This document shows, one piece after another, positions 16,946-25,906 of a stretch of DNA of 64,000 bases (the stretch's first letter is position 1; each line of letters opens with the position of its first letter). Source of the stretch: Caryophanales bacterium UBA6879 (lineage in GTDB: Bacteria > Bacillota_I > Bacilli_A > RFN20 > CAG-288); NCBI GenBank assembly GCA_002449135.1, contig DKCH01000021.1, positions 3,871 to 67,870 of the forward strand. Direction: 5' to 3'. A program made the position numbers and the translations under genes. The notes beneath the pieces were generated by a model. That model worked only from the letters and a program-made list of their open reading frames with translations, did no database searches and was not told the origin of the DNA.

Positions 16946-17050
16946 TTGACAATTAAATATAAAAAATAGTATTATATTACACGAGTATGGCTTCTAGCCA
17001 CTGCTCTCTGTCACTTAATAAGTGACCAAATGTCCAAAGGGAGGTGTCAC
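16946..17050 (+). promoter_or_regulatory. Promoter and structured leader of rpsF-ssb-rpsR
   Basis: TTGACA (16946-16951) and TATTAT (16970-16975) are 18 bases apart. The leader contains GGCTTCTAGCC and a perfect hairpin, GTCACTT (17010-17016) with AAGTGAC (17020-17026), just before the AAAGGGAGGTG ribosome binding site. In many bacteria the S6:S18 complex represses its own mRNA through a leader motif; this leader may do so, but I cannot match the known bulge with certainty. Confidence 0.65.
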
Positions 17051-17341
17051 ATGTCTAAGAATTATGAAATCATGTACATTTTAAAACCTGAATTAGATGA
17101 AGCTAGCATCAAAAACGAAAATGCTAACATTCAAAAGATTCTCACTGACAATGGTGCTAAAATCATCGATGTCAATGAATGGGGCTTAAAAGAACTCGCT
17201 TATGAGATCAAAAAAGCCAAAAAAGGTTATTATGTTGTACTAAAGTTCTCAACTCCTAGTAAAAAAGCTATCGATGAATTCGAACGTCTTACTAGAGTTA
17301 ATGCTAACGTCTTAAGATTTTTATTGACTGTTTCAGAATAA
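17051..17341 (+). CDS. rpsF: 30S ribosomal protein S6
   Basis: The 96-residue protein MSKNYEIMYILKPELDE, with WGLKELAYEIKKAKKGYYV and INEFERL-like DEFERLTRVNANVLRFL, is canonical S6. I use ATG 17051 because AAAGGGAGGTG (17036-17046) precedes it; a longer frame from 17030 would include the ribosome binding site. First gene of the rpsF-ssb-rpsR operon. Confidence 0.97.
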   Translation: MSKNYEIMYILKPELDEASIKNENANIQKILTDNGAKIIDVNEWGLKELAYEIKKAKKGYYVVLKFSTPSKKAIDEFERLTRVNANVLRFLLTVSE

Positions 17342-17367
17342 GTAAATTCTGATGAGAGGAGATAGAA

Positions 17368-17802
17368 ATGAATAGAGTTTTACTAATTGGTCGTTTTACT
17401 AAAGATCCTGAATTAAAAACAACAACCTCAGGTATGCATGTTGTCTCATTTTCACTTGCTGTTGATAATCGTACTAAGAATAAAGATGAAAAATCTGCAT
17501 CTTACATCAATTGCGTAGCTTGGAATGCGACTGCTGAAAATATTGCAAAATATGTAAAAAAAGGTTCTCAAGTTGCTGTTGATGGACACTTATTACAAAG
17601 AACTTATACTAACAAAGAAAATAAAAATGTTAGTGTATTAGAAGTCATTTGTGATCAAGTTCAATTCTTATCAAGAGCAAGAGAAGATTCTTCTTCTAAT
17701 GGTAATAATGGCTACACTCCTGATTCATCTTCAACTCCTAGTGGTAATGACGATTCATTCAGCAATTCTGATTTTGATACTGATGATCAATTACCGTTTT
17801 AA
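17368..17802 (+). CDS. ssb: Single-stranded DNA-binding protein
   Basis: The 144-residue protein has an OB fold (MNRVLLIGRFTKDPELKTT, then SYINCVAWNATAENIAKYV and VAVDG-like segments) and a Gly/Ser/Asn/Asp linker, ending in the acidic tip DDQLPF that docks partner proteins. It binds ssDNA as a tetramer. It lies between rpsF and rpsR as in most Firmicutes, with GAGAGGAGA before the start. Confidence 0.97.
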   Translation: MNRVLLIGRFTKDPELKTTTSGMHVVSFSLAVDNRTKNKDEKSASYINCVAWNATAENIAKYVKKGSQVAVDGHLLQRTYTNKENKNVSVLEVICDQVQFLSRAREDSSSNGNNGYTPDSSSTPSGNDDSFSNSDFDTDDQLPF

Positions 17803-17820
17803 AGAAAGGATTAATTAGTT

Positions 17821-18042
17821 ATGTATAAGAAAAAAGCTCCTGTTAAGGTTTGCTACTTTGCAAAAAACAAGATTGATCATATCGATTATAAGGATGTTGA
17901 ACTTTTAAAGAAGTTCATTTCTCCTTCTGGTAAGATCACTCCTAGAAGAATTTCTGGTACTTGTGCTAAACATCAACGTGAATTAGCTCGTGCTATTAAA
18001 AACGCTAGATTTATGGCTCTTTTACCATTTATTGCTGACTAG
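17821..18042 (+). CDS. rpsR: 30S ribosomal protein S18
   Basis: The 73-residue basic protein contains [19 protein letters not shown] and [19 protein letters not shown], the classic S18 segments. It pairs with S6 on the 30S platform. Last gene of the operon, followed by a terminator. Confidence 0.97.
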   Translation: MYKKKAPVKVCYFAKNKIDHIDYKDVELLKKFISPSGKITPRRISGTCAKHQRELARAIKNARFMALLPFIAD

Positions 18043-18059
18043 TATTTGTAATTATTATT

Positions 18060-18091
18060 AACTGTAGGTATATCCTACAGTTATTTTTTTA
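18060..18091 (+). terminator. Terminator after rpsR
   Basis: AACTGTAGG (18060-18068) pairs with CCTACAGTT (18073-18081), followed by ATTTTTTT. It ends only about 12 bases before the next ATG, so the following gene must start inside or just after it or rely on readthrough. Confidence 0.88.
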
Positions 18092-18101
18092 AAAATTAAA
18101 A

Positions 18102-18809
18102 ATGATAAAACAATATAAAAAAGATAGTGAATATTCATACACTGGGGGATTTTTCCCGACTTTCGAACTTTTAAATAATAGAAAAAATCAATTAATAAAT
18201 GTTTATGCATCACCAGAAAGTTTAGATACTCCTGGCTATTTAAAATTGGAAAAAATTGTTCCAAAAAATAAAATTATAGTTTCTAAAAATATCTTTGATA
18301 AATTAAAAGAAAAAGATAATGACCATGTAATTGGTGTTTTCAACAAATACAAGGATAAATTAGAAAAACATGCTAATCATGTAGTTTTAGTTAATCCATC
18401 CGATATGGGTAATTTAGGAAATATAATGCGTTCAATGTTAGCTTTTAACTACCTTGATTTAGCATTAATCACTCCATGTGCAGATTATTTTAATCCAAAA
18501 GTTATCCGTTCATCTATGGGTGCTGTTTTTTCATTAAGAATTCAAACATTTAAATCCTTTGATGAATACATGAAAGATTATAAACGTCCTTATTATCCTT
18601 TTATGTTAAAGGGCTCTACAAGTTTAACTGATGTAAAAAAAGTAAATGGTAATTATGCCTTAGTTTTCGGAAATGAAGCTACAGGTTTACCAGATAGTTT
18701 TACCAACAATTTAGCGACAAGAATAGAACAATCAAAAAAAGTTGATTCTTTAAATTTAGCTACCGCAGTAGTTGTTGCTCTCTATTCTTTTAAATATTTT
18801 AAAAATTAA
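18102..18809 (+). CDS. SpoU/TrmH family RNA 2'-O-methyltransferase
   Basis: The 235-residue SPOUT methyltransferase has motif 1, PSDMGNLGNIMRSM (99-112), motif 2, LVFGNEATGLPDS (187-199), and motif 3, SLNLATAVVVALY (216-228), which form the knotted SAM site. The N-terminal 90 residues are not the usual L30e-like domain in any obvious way. The target, tRNA or rRNA, cannot be decided. No Shine-Dalgarno is seen and the ATG lies right behind the rpsR terminator. Its stop codon overlaps the stop of the converging gene. Confidence 0.88.
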   Translation: MIKQYKKDSEYSYTGGFFPTFELLNNRKNQLINVYASPESLDTPGYLKLEKIVPKNKIIVSKNIFDKLKEKDNDHVIGVFNKYKDKLEKHANHVVLVNPSDMGNLGNIMRSMLAFNYLDLALITPCADYFNPKVIRSSMGAVFSLRIQTFKSFDEYMKDYKRPYYPFMLKGSTSLTDVKKVNGNYALVFGNEATGLPDSFTNNLATRIEQSKKVDSLNLATAVVVALYSFKYFKN

Positions 18810-19165
18810 TCTTTATTGTCACTATCATTTTTATTTATAGTGATTACACGTCCATTTTTAACTATTTTTTGAGTAGTATCATTTTTTGCTTTTGCACAAT
18901 CTTTAATAAAAAGATCAAAAATAAATTGCATAAAAACTAATATAAGTAAAATCAATAAAAAAACAGAAACAACTACTTCATATACCTGCAAAGATTCACC
19001 AAAAAAATGTTTACCAGTTCCAATATTAACAAAGAAATTAATATCCAAAACTAGCATCAAAACAAATAAAATAAACTCTAAAACACAAATCACAATTTGA
19101 GTTACTGTTAAGGTCTTGAAATGTTCTAAAATGTTTTTAGGTTTAAAATGTTCAAAAAATTTCAT
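18806..19165 (-). CDS. Small membrane protein of unknown function
   Basis: The 119-residue protein has two membrane helices (about 22-45 and 62-87), a basic N-terminus and a charged, hydrophilic C-terminal tail. I do not recognise it. AAGGAGT lies 6 bases before the ATG. It follows the thioesterase gene after 9 bases and is the last gene of that operon. Its 3' end overlaps the methyltransferase gene by 4 bases. Confidence 0.6.
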   Translation of the reverse strand: MKFFEHFKPKNILEHFKTLTVTQIVICVLEFILFVLMLVLDINFFVNIGTGKHFFGESLQVYEVVVSVFLLILLILVFMQFIFDLFIKDCAKAKNDTTQKIVKNGRVITINKNDSDNKD

Positions 19166-19174
19166 AAATACTCC

Positions 19175-19912
19175 TTACTTAATTTTAACATAACTATTAA
19201 AAGAAACTTCACTATTGTTTTTTACTCCAATTATTTGATATTCTTTTTCAGAATTTTCTTTAACATAAGTTCTTAAAAGATCATTTTTATAATTTTCTTT
19301 TGAAAAATTTATTTGCATCTCAGAAACTTCATTACTCTCTATATTAGGAATAGAAGAAACAATTAAACGAGCATAATTAGTATTATTCATATGTTTATTA
19401 TGATCTAAATCAGTAAAAAGGACTTGATAATTTAAAGTTTCTTTTAAATTACTATAGTCAAAAGTTGGAAGATTAAAAAACTCAGTTTCAAAATTGGTCT
19501 TGTCTAAATAGTCATCTCTATTTAATTCTTTTACTTCTTTTGTTCTTACAAGTCTTCTAGTTTTTACATTTAAAATGCACCAATAGGAACTTAATTTAAG
19601 TAAAATATCACCTTTAGCATTTTTAATAATTGCTTCCCTAGTAACTGCTAATGAACTTGGTTTTAATGGCCAAGTTTCTAATGTTAATTCTTCAAGATAA
19701 GGTATTTTTTTATAAATTTTAAAATGAATTTTATCAACAACCCAAATTAAATCACGTTCAATAAATGGCTGGTATCCGGTATTTAATAAATTAGCATGAA
19801 TACCTGCAATATTTTGAAAAGCTAATAAAATTGATGATGGGAAAACATTATCATTAGCATCAATATCAGAATAGGTAAAAATTATTTTTTGACTATAAAA
19901 TGTTTCGTTCAT
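19175..19912 (-). CDS. Acyl-ACP thioesterase (FatA/FatB-like)
   Basis: The 245-residue protein is a double hot-dog protein that releases fatty acids from acyl carrier protein. The second half carries DLDHNKHMNNTNYARL with D170, N172 and H174, the family's catalytic set. The first half has SDIDANDNVFPSSILLAFQNIAGIHA. In bacteria such as lactobacilli and clostridia this branch feeds free fatty acids to the cell. The start overlaps the HAD gene stop in ATGA form. The oleate hydratase elsewhere in this window is another fatty-acid enzyme, but no direct link is seen. Confidence 0.88.
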   Translation of the reverse strand: MNETFYSQKIIFTYSDIDANDNVFPSSILLAFQNIAGIHANLLNTGYQPFIERDLIWVVDKIHFKIYKKIPYLEELTLETWPLKPSSLAVTREAIIKNAKGDILLKLSSYWCILNVKTRRLVRTKEVKELNRDDYLDKTNFETEFFNLPTFDYSNLKETLNYQVLFTDLDHNKHMNNTNYARLIVSSIPNIESNEVSEMQINFSKENYKNDLLRTYVKENSEKEYQIIGVKNNSEVSFNSYVKIK

Positions 19913-20616
19913 ATTCTATCTTTAAATAAATCTATTAATTCACTATAAGAAGTAAATTCGGTGTAAATCAATTGCTTTTTTAAATCATCGTTAACATTAT
20001 TATGCTTCCAGTTAAAATAAAAAGCTTGCATCTTAGATAGGTTAGCCCCAGTAATATCAGTTAAAATATTATCACCTATGAATGCCACTTCTTCTGGATT
20101 AAGATTAAGTTTTTTACAAGCTAAGAGATAAAATCTTGGGTCTGGTTTTTTTACAGCGTAGGTTGATGAACAAATAATTTGATCAAAAGGATTCTGATCA
20201 AAATTTCTTAAAATAAGTTCATCTAAATCATCTTTTTCTTGTATTGTATTAGAAAGAATCGAAAAATGTATATTATTTTCCTTTAAGAAAGAAATAAAAT
20301 CCAAAAAGCCTGGAACTAACTCACCTTTATAAGCAAAAGTGCATAATCTTGCAGCTTCTTTATAAGAAATATCAAGTTCTATACCTAATGACTCACATAA
20401 ATAAGCAATTATAGCTGTTTGACTAACCTCAAAAGTAGCTGTTGAATAATAATCATATAAAAATTTACTATCATAAGCTAAAATTTCATCAAAAGAATAT
20501 TTGTTTTTATCTTTAAAATGATCAAAAACAACTTTTAAAGAAGCGTTCTTATAGATTTCTTCAAACTTAATTACAGTGTCCCAGCAATCAAATAAAACAT
20601 ATTTAATCTTTTTCAT
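19909..20616 (-). CDS. HAD family hydrolase with an altered first motif
   Basis: The 235-residue HAD protein has motif I FDCWDTVI with the nucleophile D10; the usual second Asp is Trp12, as in dehalogenase-like or otherwise atypical members. SILSNT supplies motif II, K in VKKPDPRFY motif III, and FIGDNILTDITGAN motif IV. A helical cap lies at about 18-95, as in YjjG-type subfamily I enzymes. It starts the operon with the thioesterase. Because the second Asp is missing, phosphatase activity is uncertain. Confidence 0.8.
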   Translation of the reverse strand: MKKIKYVLFDCWDTVIKFEEIYKNASLKVVFDHFKDKNKYSFDEILAYDSKFLYDYYSTATFEVSQTAIIAYLCESLGIELDISYKEAARLCTFAYKGELVPGFLDFISFLKENNIHFSILSNTIQEKDDLDELILRNFDQNPFDQIICSSTYAVKKPDPRFYLLACKKLNLNPEEVAFIGDNILTDITGANLSKMQAFYFNWKHNNVNDDLKKQLIYTEFTSYSELIDLFKDRI

Positions 20617-20681
20617 ACTTTCTTATTTTACTACAAATTAAACTTCTTTTTTAACTTTAAGTAGTAAAGTATCAAATTTGA

Positions 20682-20701
20682 TATAATTTTATTGATAGTA
20701 T
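20682..20701 (+). promoter_or_regulatory. TATAAT box immediately before an ATG
   Basis: TATAAT at 20682-20687 places the transcription start at about 20694, some 8 bases from the ATG at 20702. No Shine-Dalgarno is present, so this mRNA is probably leaderless. Confidence 0.5.
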
Positions 20702-21616
20702 ATGTCAAAACTAAAAACCTTATTAAGTCTTTTATCTAATAAAATTAAATTTAGGTTTAAAAATATAAAAAATAAAAACCCTTATATTTTAAATGAAGAA
20801 AATAAAAACGATATTATTAATAAATTATTTCATCTTTCTCAATTATCGATTTATTATTTTTCTAATTTCGAAATGACTTTTTTAAAAGAAGCTATACTAA
20901 TAAAAAATAATATAAAAAAGGATTATAGCAAAAACATATATAGGAATTTTGAAAATGATTTAAATTTAGAAGAAGGAAGTTTAACATTTAAAGTTATTAA
21001 TCATATAGGACTAGAATCTTTAAAGATTTTCGAAAAATTAAATTTAGGACTCTATGAAGCCTCCGCTGATGCTAATTTTGTAATTAATAACATAAAAAGT
21101 GAAACTTATTTTCTTAAAACTGATGACACTATTAAATTTACTAATCTTTTACCTTCTTATTTTCATAACAAAAAAGTTTTAGTAGCTGATAATTATAATG
21201 ATTTAATAAAAATTCAATATGTAAAATTAAAATCTTCAAATAAGTATCGTACAAAACTTAATTATTCCTTATATACATTATCATTTAAAGAAACTTTAAA
21301 TAATATTGGACTAGCAAATTATTTTGAAACCATAGATGCTTTAAAAATGTTTTTATTAAACTATTCTTTCGATTTATTAGTTCTAAAAAGAAATCCTTTT
21401 TCTTTACTATTACAGAATTTTGTCATTAATTTAGAATCTAAACCAAGTTCAATAGTTTTAGATGATACAATATATTCACTTTTTGATATAACCAAAAAAC
21501 ATAGTGAAATAACTAATGAATCCCAAATTTCTTTAGAAGATTATCAAAAAACTATCAACGATGACTTTTTAACTGCATTCGTCAATAAAGAAGATTTAGA
21601 AAGAGGTAAAAAATGA
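20702..21616 (+). CDS. Protein of unknown function, first gene of a three-gene operon with ung
   Basis: The 304-residue soluble protein is rich in Lys, Asn, Ile and Leu. I do not recognise a family or catalytic motif. The N-terminus is strongly basic (KIKFRFKNIKNKNP). Predicted structure is mixed alpha/beta. It overlaps the next gene by 4 bases (ATGA), and ung follows that, so three proteins are made from one mRNA. No signal peptide is seen, although the partner gene encodes a membrane protein. Confidence 0.6.
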   Translation: MSKLKTLLSLLSNKIKFRFKNIKNKNPYILNEENKNDIINKLFHLSQLSIYYFSNFEMTFLKEAILIKNNIKKDYSKNIYRNFENDLNLEEGSLTFKVINHIGLESLKIFEKLNLGLYEASADANFVINNIKSETYFLKTDDTIKFTNLLPSYFHNKKVLVADNYNDLIKIQYVKLKSSNKYRTKLNYSLYTLSFKETLNNIGLANYFETIDALKMFLLNYSFDLLVLKRNPFSLLLQNFVINLESKPSSIVLDDTIYSLFDITKKHSEITNESQISLEDYQKTINDDFLTAFVNKEDLERGKK

Positions 21617-23250
21617 AAAGGATTGTTTTTACTTTTTTCTCATTATTAATTGGTGGCTTGTTCGCTTTTTTATATTATTTTCAACCCATTAGAGACTTTT
21701 TAACTGGTGCTAATGTTGGCTTTTTAGTTGAAGCATATAATCAATTGGATGCTTTTTTTAACTTTTTATGGAATAAAACCTTAAACAATTTTATATTATT
21801 AAATCCTACTTTTGATAATATTAATTTCAAAGGATTAGTAATTATTATTATTTGTACTTTTTTATTTATTTTAGCAATCGATATTATTGCTAGTATAATT
21901 TCAACATTAGTAAATTTAAGTAAACATAAACAAGAAATTAGAATTCAAGAAGAACAAGAAAAGTTAGAAAATATAAATAAAGCACCAAAATATTTTTCTA
22001 TATTAGACGCTAATGAAATTAACTTTTCAAATATTAAAACTCCAAGTTCAGCAAGTGAAATAGTATTAAATCCTTTTATTGAACAAAATACTGCAAAAAT
22101 ACAATTAAATAGTGGAAAACGCAATCCTATAGGTAGAATTATATTTTTAATAATCTATTTAATTTTACTTTCTTTTTTCATCTTCTTTAGATTTTCTTAT
22201 TTAGCTAAATTCTCTTGGCTTTTAAATACATTTAAGAATTTTTATTCTTCAGCTTTTATTACAGCTATCAATACAAATTTGGACAGTTTTTTTACAAATT
22301 TATTTACTATTGATTATCAAAAGGTAATTTATAAAACATTTTATCTTGGTCACCTTTATGAATTAATTTTATATTTAGTAACTTCATTAATCTTCATTAT
22401 TATTGTTTTACTAATTACCCATTTTATTTTAATTTCTTATCGTAAAAGAAAATTAGAAAAAGAAAAAAGATTACCAACTGTTGAAGATCAAAAGATTTCT
22501 AATAAAGCCTTAGAAATCTTAACAGGTGAAAAAGAGTTACAAAATGGTGAAATAAACTTAATTGCTGATATTACTCCATCCATAGGTTTTTTAAATAAGG
22601 AAAAAGATTTTGTAAATCAAGCTAAATATTTAGATGATATTTCAACTGGTGTAACTGAAAAAGGAATCGCTGTCAATCCTTATAAGTTTATTAAGCCATC
22701 AAAAACACGACAACCATTTATTCTTGAAGATTTACCTGAAGATCTTTCTAAAAACAAAGGTGTTAAAATTGATGATATTCCTTCAATTGATGTGGTATCA
22801 AAAAATGATGAAATTAACACTACAATTTTAACTACTTATCTAAATGATGATGAAAAAGATAAAATAAATGATTTTGATTTTACTAAATTAGATCTATCAA
22901 ATTTAATTATTAAAAACAAACCTTTACCAAAGAAAACTATTACTGTTGATGATCAATTATCACTAGATGAAGATGGACTAATTTATTTAGTAAAACGCGG
23001 AAAAAGATTTACTAGTGAAGAAGAAATTGCTGATTTAGTTAGTTATTCAAATTTATCTGAAAATAATTTAATTAATAAAATCGGTAATGATAATTTTAAA
23101 TTCTTAAATAATTTGGAACCATTTAAATTAAAAACCTTAAATGTTTCTGAAGAAATAAATAATATAAAAACTCGTATAAAACAGGAGGAAAAGGAAAAAG
23201 AAGAGGAAGCTTTAATAAAAGCCATAACCTCAAAACCTTTTAATGTATAA
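21613..23250 (+). CDS. Membrane protein of unknown function, coupled to ung
   Basis: This 545-residue protein has membrane helices at about 5-22, 75-98, 178-198 and 245-277, with hydrophilic stretches between them. The C-terminal half (about 280-545) is cytoplasmic-like, acidic and Lys-rich, with segments such as KGVKIDDIPSIDVVSKNDEI and a final coiled coil rich in Glu and Lys. No known domain is recognised. Start and stop overlap with neighbours (ATGA before, TAATG to ung). The layout suggests a membrane scaffold working with the 304-residue protein. Confidence 0.6.
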   Translation: MKRIVFTFFSLLIGGLFAFLYYFQPIRDFLTGANVGFLVEAYNQLDAFFNFLWNKTLNNFILLNPTFDNINFKGLVIIIICTFLFILAIDIIASIISTLVNLSKHKQEIRIQEEQEKLENINKAPKYFSILDANEINFSNIKTPSSASEIVLNPFIEQNTAKIQLNSGKRNPIGRIIFLIIYLILLSFFIFFRFSYLAKFSWLLNTFKNFYSSAFITAINTNLDSFFTNLFTIDYQKVIYKTFYLGHLYELILYLVTSLIFIIIVLLITHFILISYRKRKLEKEKRLPTVEDQKISNKALEILTGEKELQNGEINLIADITPSIGFLNKEKDFVNQAKYLDDISTGVTEKGIAVNPYKFIKPSKTRQPFILEDLPEDLSKNKGVKIDDIPSIDVVSKNDEINTTILTTYLNDDEKDKINDFDFTKLDLSNLIIKNKPLPKKTITVDDQLSLDEDGLIYLVKRGKRFTSEEEIADLVSYSNLSENNLINKIGNDNFKFLNNLEPFKLKTLNVSEEINNIKTRIKQEEKEKEEEALIKAITSKPFNV

Positions 23251-23900
23251 TGAACTGGCTAAATTTTTTTATTGAGGAAATCCACAAAAAAGAAATTAGA
23301 ACACTTATCAAAAAAATTTCTTATGACTATCAAAACTATAAAATTTACCCACCAAAAAAAGATCTTTTAAAAGCGTTTCAACTAACAACATTTGATAAAG
23401 TTAAAGTCTTAATAATCGGACAGGATCCATACCATGAACAAAATCAAGCAATGGGCTTAGCCTTTTCTGTTCCATCAAATTCTAAAATTCCTCCTTCCTT
23501 AGTAAATATTTTTAAAGAATATCATAACGATTTAAATTACGATATACCTAAATCAGGAGACTTAACTAAATGGGCAAAAAATGGTGTCTTATTACTAAAT
23601 TCAGTACTTCATGTAAAAGAAGGCGAAGCTCTTTCATGTAATTACATAGAATATGAAACATTCTTAAATGATGTAGTTTCTTATCTAAATCTTTCAAAAA
23701 AAAGGATAGTCTTTATTTTATGGGGTGCTAAAGCACAAAAAGTTGAAAAGCTCATAAATAAAAACTATCATTTAGTTTTAAAATCTAGTCATCCATCTCC
23801 TTTAGCTAGTTATCGTGGCTTTTTTGGTTCAAAGCCTTTTTCTAAAACTAACACTTTTTTAAAAGAACATGGACAAGAAGTAGTTGATTGGAAGTTATAA
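23250..23900 (+). CDS. ung: Uracil-DNA glycosylase
   Basis: The 216-residue family 1 enzyme removes uracil from DNA. GQDPYH (about 57-62) is the water-activating loop, GLAFSVP and LLLNSVLHV follow, and HPSPLASYRGFFGS carries the conserved His-Pro-Ser-Pro loop. All key residues are present. The ATG overlaps the stop of the preceding membrane-protein gene. Its 3' end overlaps the converging HIT gene by 6 bases at a TTATAA palindrome that gives both stop codons. Confidence 0.97.
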   Translation: MNWLNFFIEEIHKKEIRTLIKKISYDYQNYKIYPPKKDLLKAFQLTTFDKVKVLIIGQDPYHEQNQAMGLAFSVPSNSKIPPSLVNIFKEYHNDLNYDIPKSGDLTKWAKNGVLLLNSVLHVKEGEALSCNYIEYETFLNDVVSYLNLSKKRIVFILWGAKAQKVEKLINKNYHLVLKSSHPSPLASYRGFFGSKPFSKTNTFLKEHGQEVVDWKL

Positions 23901-24308
23901 TTTTTCCTTAATTTGATTAGCTAAAGTTGGTAAATTGAATTTTTCAATAGCAGTTGGCTCAAATGGAATACCAAGTTTATCTTCCTTATAACGTGGAATA
24001 ATATGAACATGAAAATGGAATACGGATTGACCGGCAATTTTATTAACATTGGTTAAAATATTAATACCATCAGCATGTAAAGAAACAACCATAGCTTGGC
24101 CTATCTTTTGAGCAATTTGAAAAACATAAGCGAGTAAATCAGGTGGACAAGTTAAGAAATTATCAAAATGTTCCTTAGTAACTACTAAACAATGACCTTT
24201 ACTAGCAGGGGAAATATCCAAAAAAGCCAAAACTTTTTGATCTTCATAAACCTTAATAGAAGGTATTTCACCATTTACAATTTTACAAAAAACACAATTT
24301 TCATGCAT
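23895..24308 (-). CDS. hinT: HIT family nucleotide hydrolase (HinT-like)
   Basis: The 137-residue protein has a Zn-type N-terminus C5-V-F-C8, ISPASKGHCLVV, and the histidine triad H98-F-H-V-H102 in HFHVHIIPR. It hydrolyses purine nucleoside phosphoramidates. I place the start at 24308 because GGAGG lies 8 bases before it; a longer frame to 24329 would include that ribosome binding site. Single gene, converging with ung. Confidence 0.93.
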   Translation of the reverse strand: MHENCVFCKIVNGEIPSIKVYEDQKVLAFLDISPASKGHCLVVTKEHFDNFLTCPPDLLAYVFQIAQKIGQAMVVSLHADGINILTNVNKIAGQSVFHFHVHIIPRYKEDKLGIPFEPTAIEKFNLPTLANQIKEKL

Positions 24309-24382
24309 ATAATTAGCCTCCATACTCAATTATTTTAACATTTATTAATTATTTTGATCGTATTATTAAATAAGAAAACAAT

Positions 24383-24406
24383 AAAAAAGGGCATTTACTT
24401 GCCCTT
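24383..24406 (-). terminator. Terminator of the PrsA-like lipoprotein operon
   Basis: On the minus strand AAGGGCA pairs with TGCCCTT (24387-24406), followed by a T run. It stands 10 bases past the stop of the 490-residue lipoprotein. Confidence 0.88.
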
Positions 24407-24416
24407 AAAATTCTAA

Positions 24417-25889
24417 TTAATCTTCATCAATAGCATCAGGATAATTAGTCTCGATGTATTCATAGAAATCAGGATCAGAATAAGAAATATCGTGTTGAGT
24501 TAAATAATGAGTAATTGCGGTTTTCTTATAAGAATCTTGACTTGCCATAATATAAGCAGTAGACATAGCTAATTCTCTCTTAGCCTTTTTAACTTCATCA
24601 GAATCAGAAGAATTCTTAGCTATTCTTGAATTAGAAACAATAGAATGAATTTCAACAATATAATAAGCATTTTCAGATTTTACATAAGTTGCCACTGTAT
24701 TAGTTGAATTAGCAGGAAGTCCATCAGGCTTAACATAACGAGAATAAGTAGTTTGATCACCATTCTTATGAGCAAAAACTAACGAATTATCAACAACTTC
24801 TTTCTTATAAACTCCTTCTTCATTTTCAGAATAGTTAGAAGAAAATGTACGATCAGAAATAGTAGAAGGTAAAGAAGATGGAGCAGAAGCAGAAAGATAA
24901 GTATCATTAAAATAAATTTCTTCTTTTGCTAAGGAACGTTTAGCTAACTCTTCACCCCATTCTACTGAATAAGTATAAGAACCTGTATATTGAGACTCTA
25001 ATGAGGTATCAGTTAAATATTCATTATTAGTTTTTATCTTATCAACTTCTTCAGAAATTTTATCAGATAAAGTATGGATATTATTATTACTTAACCATTG
25101 AATTTGTTCATCAGTTAGATCATTGCCTTTCCAAAGATTAGTTAAATTAGCTAAACTGGCTTGTTCAGGAGTTGCATTTTCATTAACAATATAGTCTCTA
25201 GTAAATGCATCAACTAATTTTTTAGCTTCACCTGGACGATCGGTTCTATCAACTATTTTAGCAAAAGAAATTTCACGAGCAGAAGTTGTACCAATTGATG
25301 AGTAATTATTTTCATAAATGTATTTAGCTGTCAAATATTGTCTTTTAATAGTAGGTATTAATTGTCTATTAATATAATCAGAATAATCTAATTTAAAGAC
25401 ATCTTCAAATTTTGATTCAGAAGTAACAATTAAATCATCGCCTTGGGTAGCTGCTTTTAAACTAGCTAAATCAGTTTTACCATCACTTGTCTTAATAGCG
25501 TAACCTTGAGAAACTAAGTTTAAAGCGTAACGATATTCATCAAAAATAGAATCAGTAGCATAAGAATCACCTTTAACATCATCTAACATGGTCTTTTGAT
25601 ATTTTTCTTTTAATTCATCATCTGAAATAGCAAAATCACCAGTTAATTCTTCACCAGCAAAAGAATCAAGAAGCATATTAAGTTGAGTTAAATTCTTATC
25701 TTGACCAGATAATTTATTATAGAAATCTTCTTTAGTATTATTAGTAACTTCATTATTAGAATCATTAGAAACATCAACTATAGGATCGTTTTTATCACCT
25801 GGCAAATTAACAATATCATCATTGCAGCTAGTTAAGACAGTAGCAAAAGTTGTAACTAATAATAAGGATGCAAGTTTTGTTTTTCTCAT
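24417..25889 (-). CDS. Lipoprotein of unknown function, probable second foldase-like protein
   Basis: The 490-residue exported protein has a lipobox L-T-S-C22 after a typical signal peptide. The mature part is helical, acidic and Asp/Ser/Asn-rich. Near the end, NTVATYVKSENAYYIVEIHSIV resembles the closing strands of a parvulin or SurA-like fold, but the catalytic core is not clear. It follows the PrsA-like gene after 17 bases. Both may assist folding of exported proteins. I am not sure of the family. Confidence 0.6.
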   Translation of the reverse strand: MRKTKLASLLLVTTFATVLTSCNDDIVNLPGDKNDPIVDVSNDSNNEVTNNTKEDFYNKLSGQDKNLTQLNMLLDSFAGEELTGDFAISDDELKEKYQKTMLDDVKGDSYATDSIFDEYRYALNLVSQGYAIKTSDGKTDLASLKAATQGDDLIVTSESKFEDVFKLDYSDYINRQLIPTIKRQYLTAKYIYENNYSSIGTTSAREISFAKIVDRTDRPGEAKKLVDAFTRDYIVNENATPEQASLANLTNLWKGNDLTDEQIQWLSNNNIHTLSDKISEEVDKIKTNNEYLTDTSLESQYTGSYTYSVEWGEELAKRSLAKEEIYFNDTYLSASAPSSLPSTISDRTFSSNYSENEEGVYKKEVVDNSLVFAHKNGDQTTYSRYVKPDGLPANSTNTVATYVKSENAYYIVEIHSIVSNSRIAKNSSDSDEVKKAKRELAMSTAYIMASQDSYKKTAITHYLTQHDISYSDPDFYEYIETNYPDAIDED

Positions 25890-25906
25890 AATTATTTTTC
25901 CTCCAC

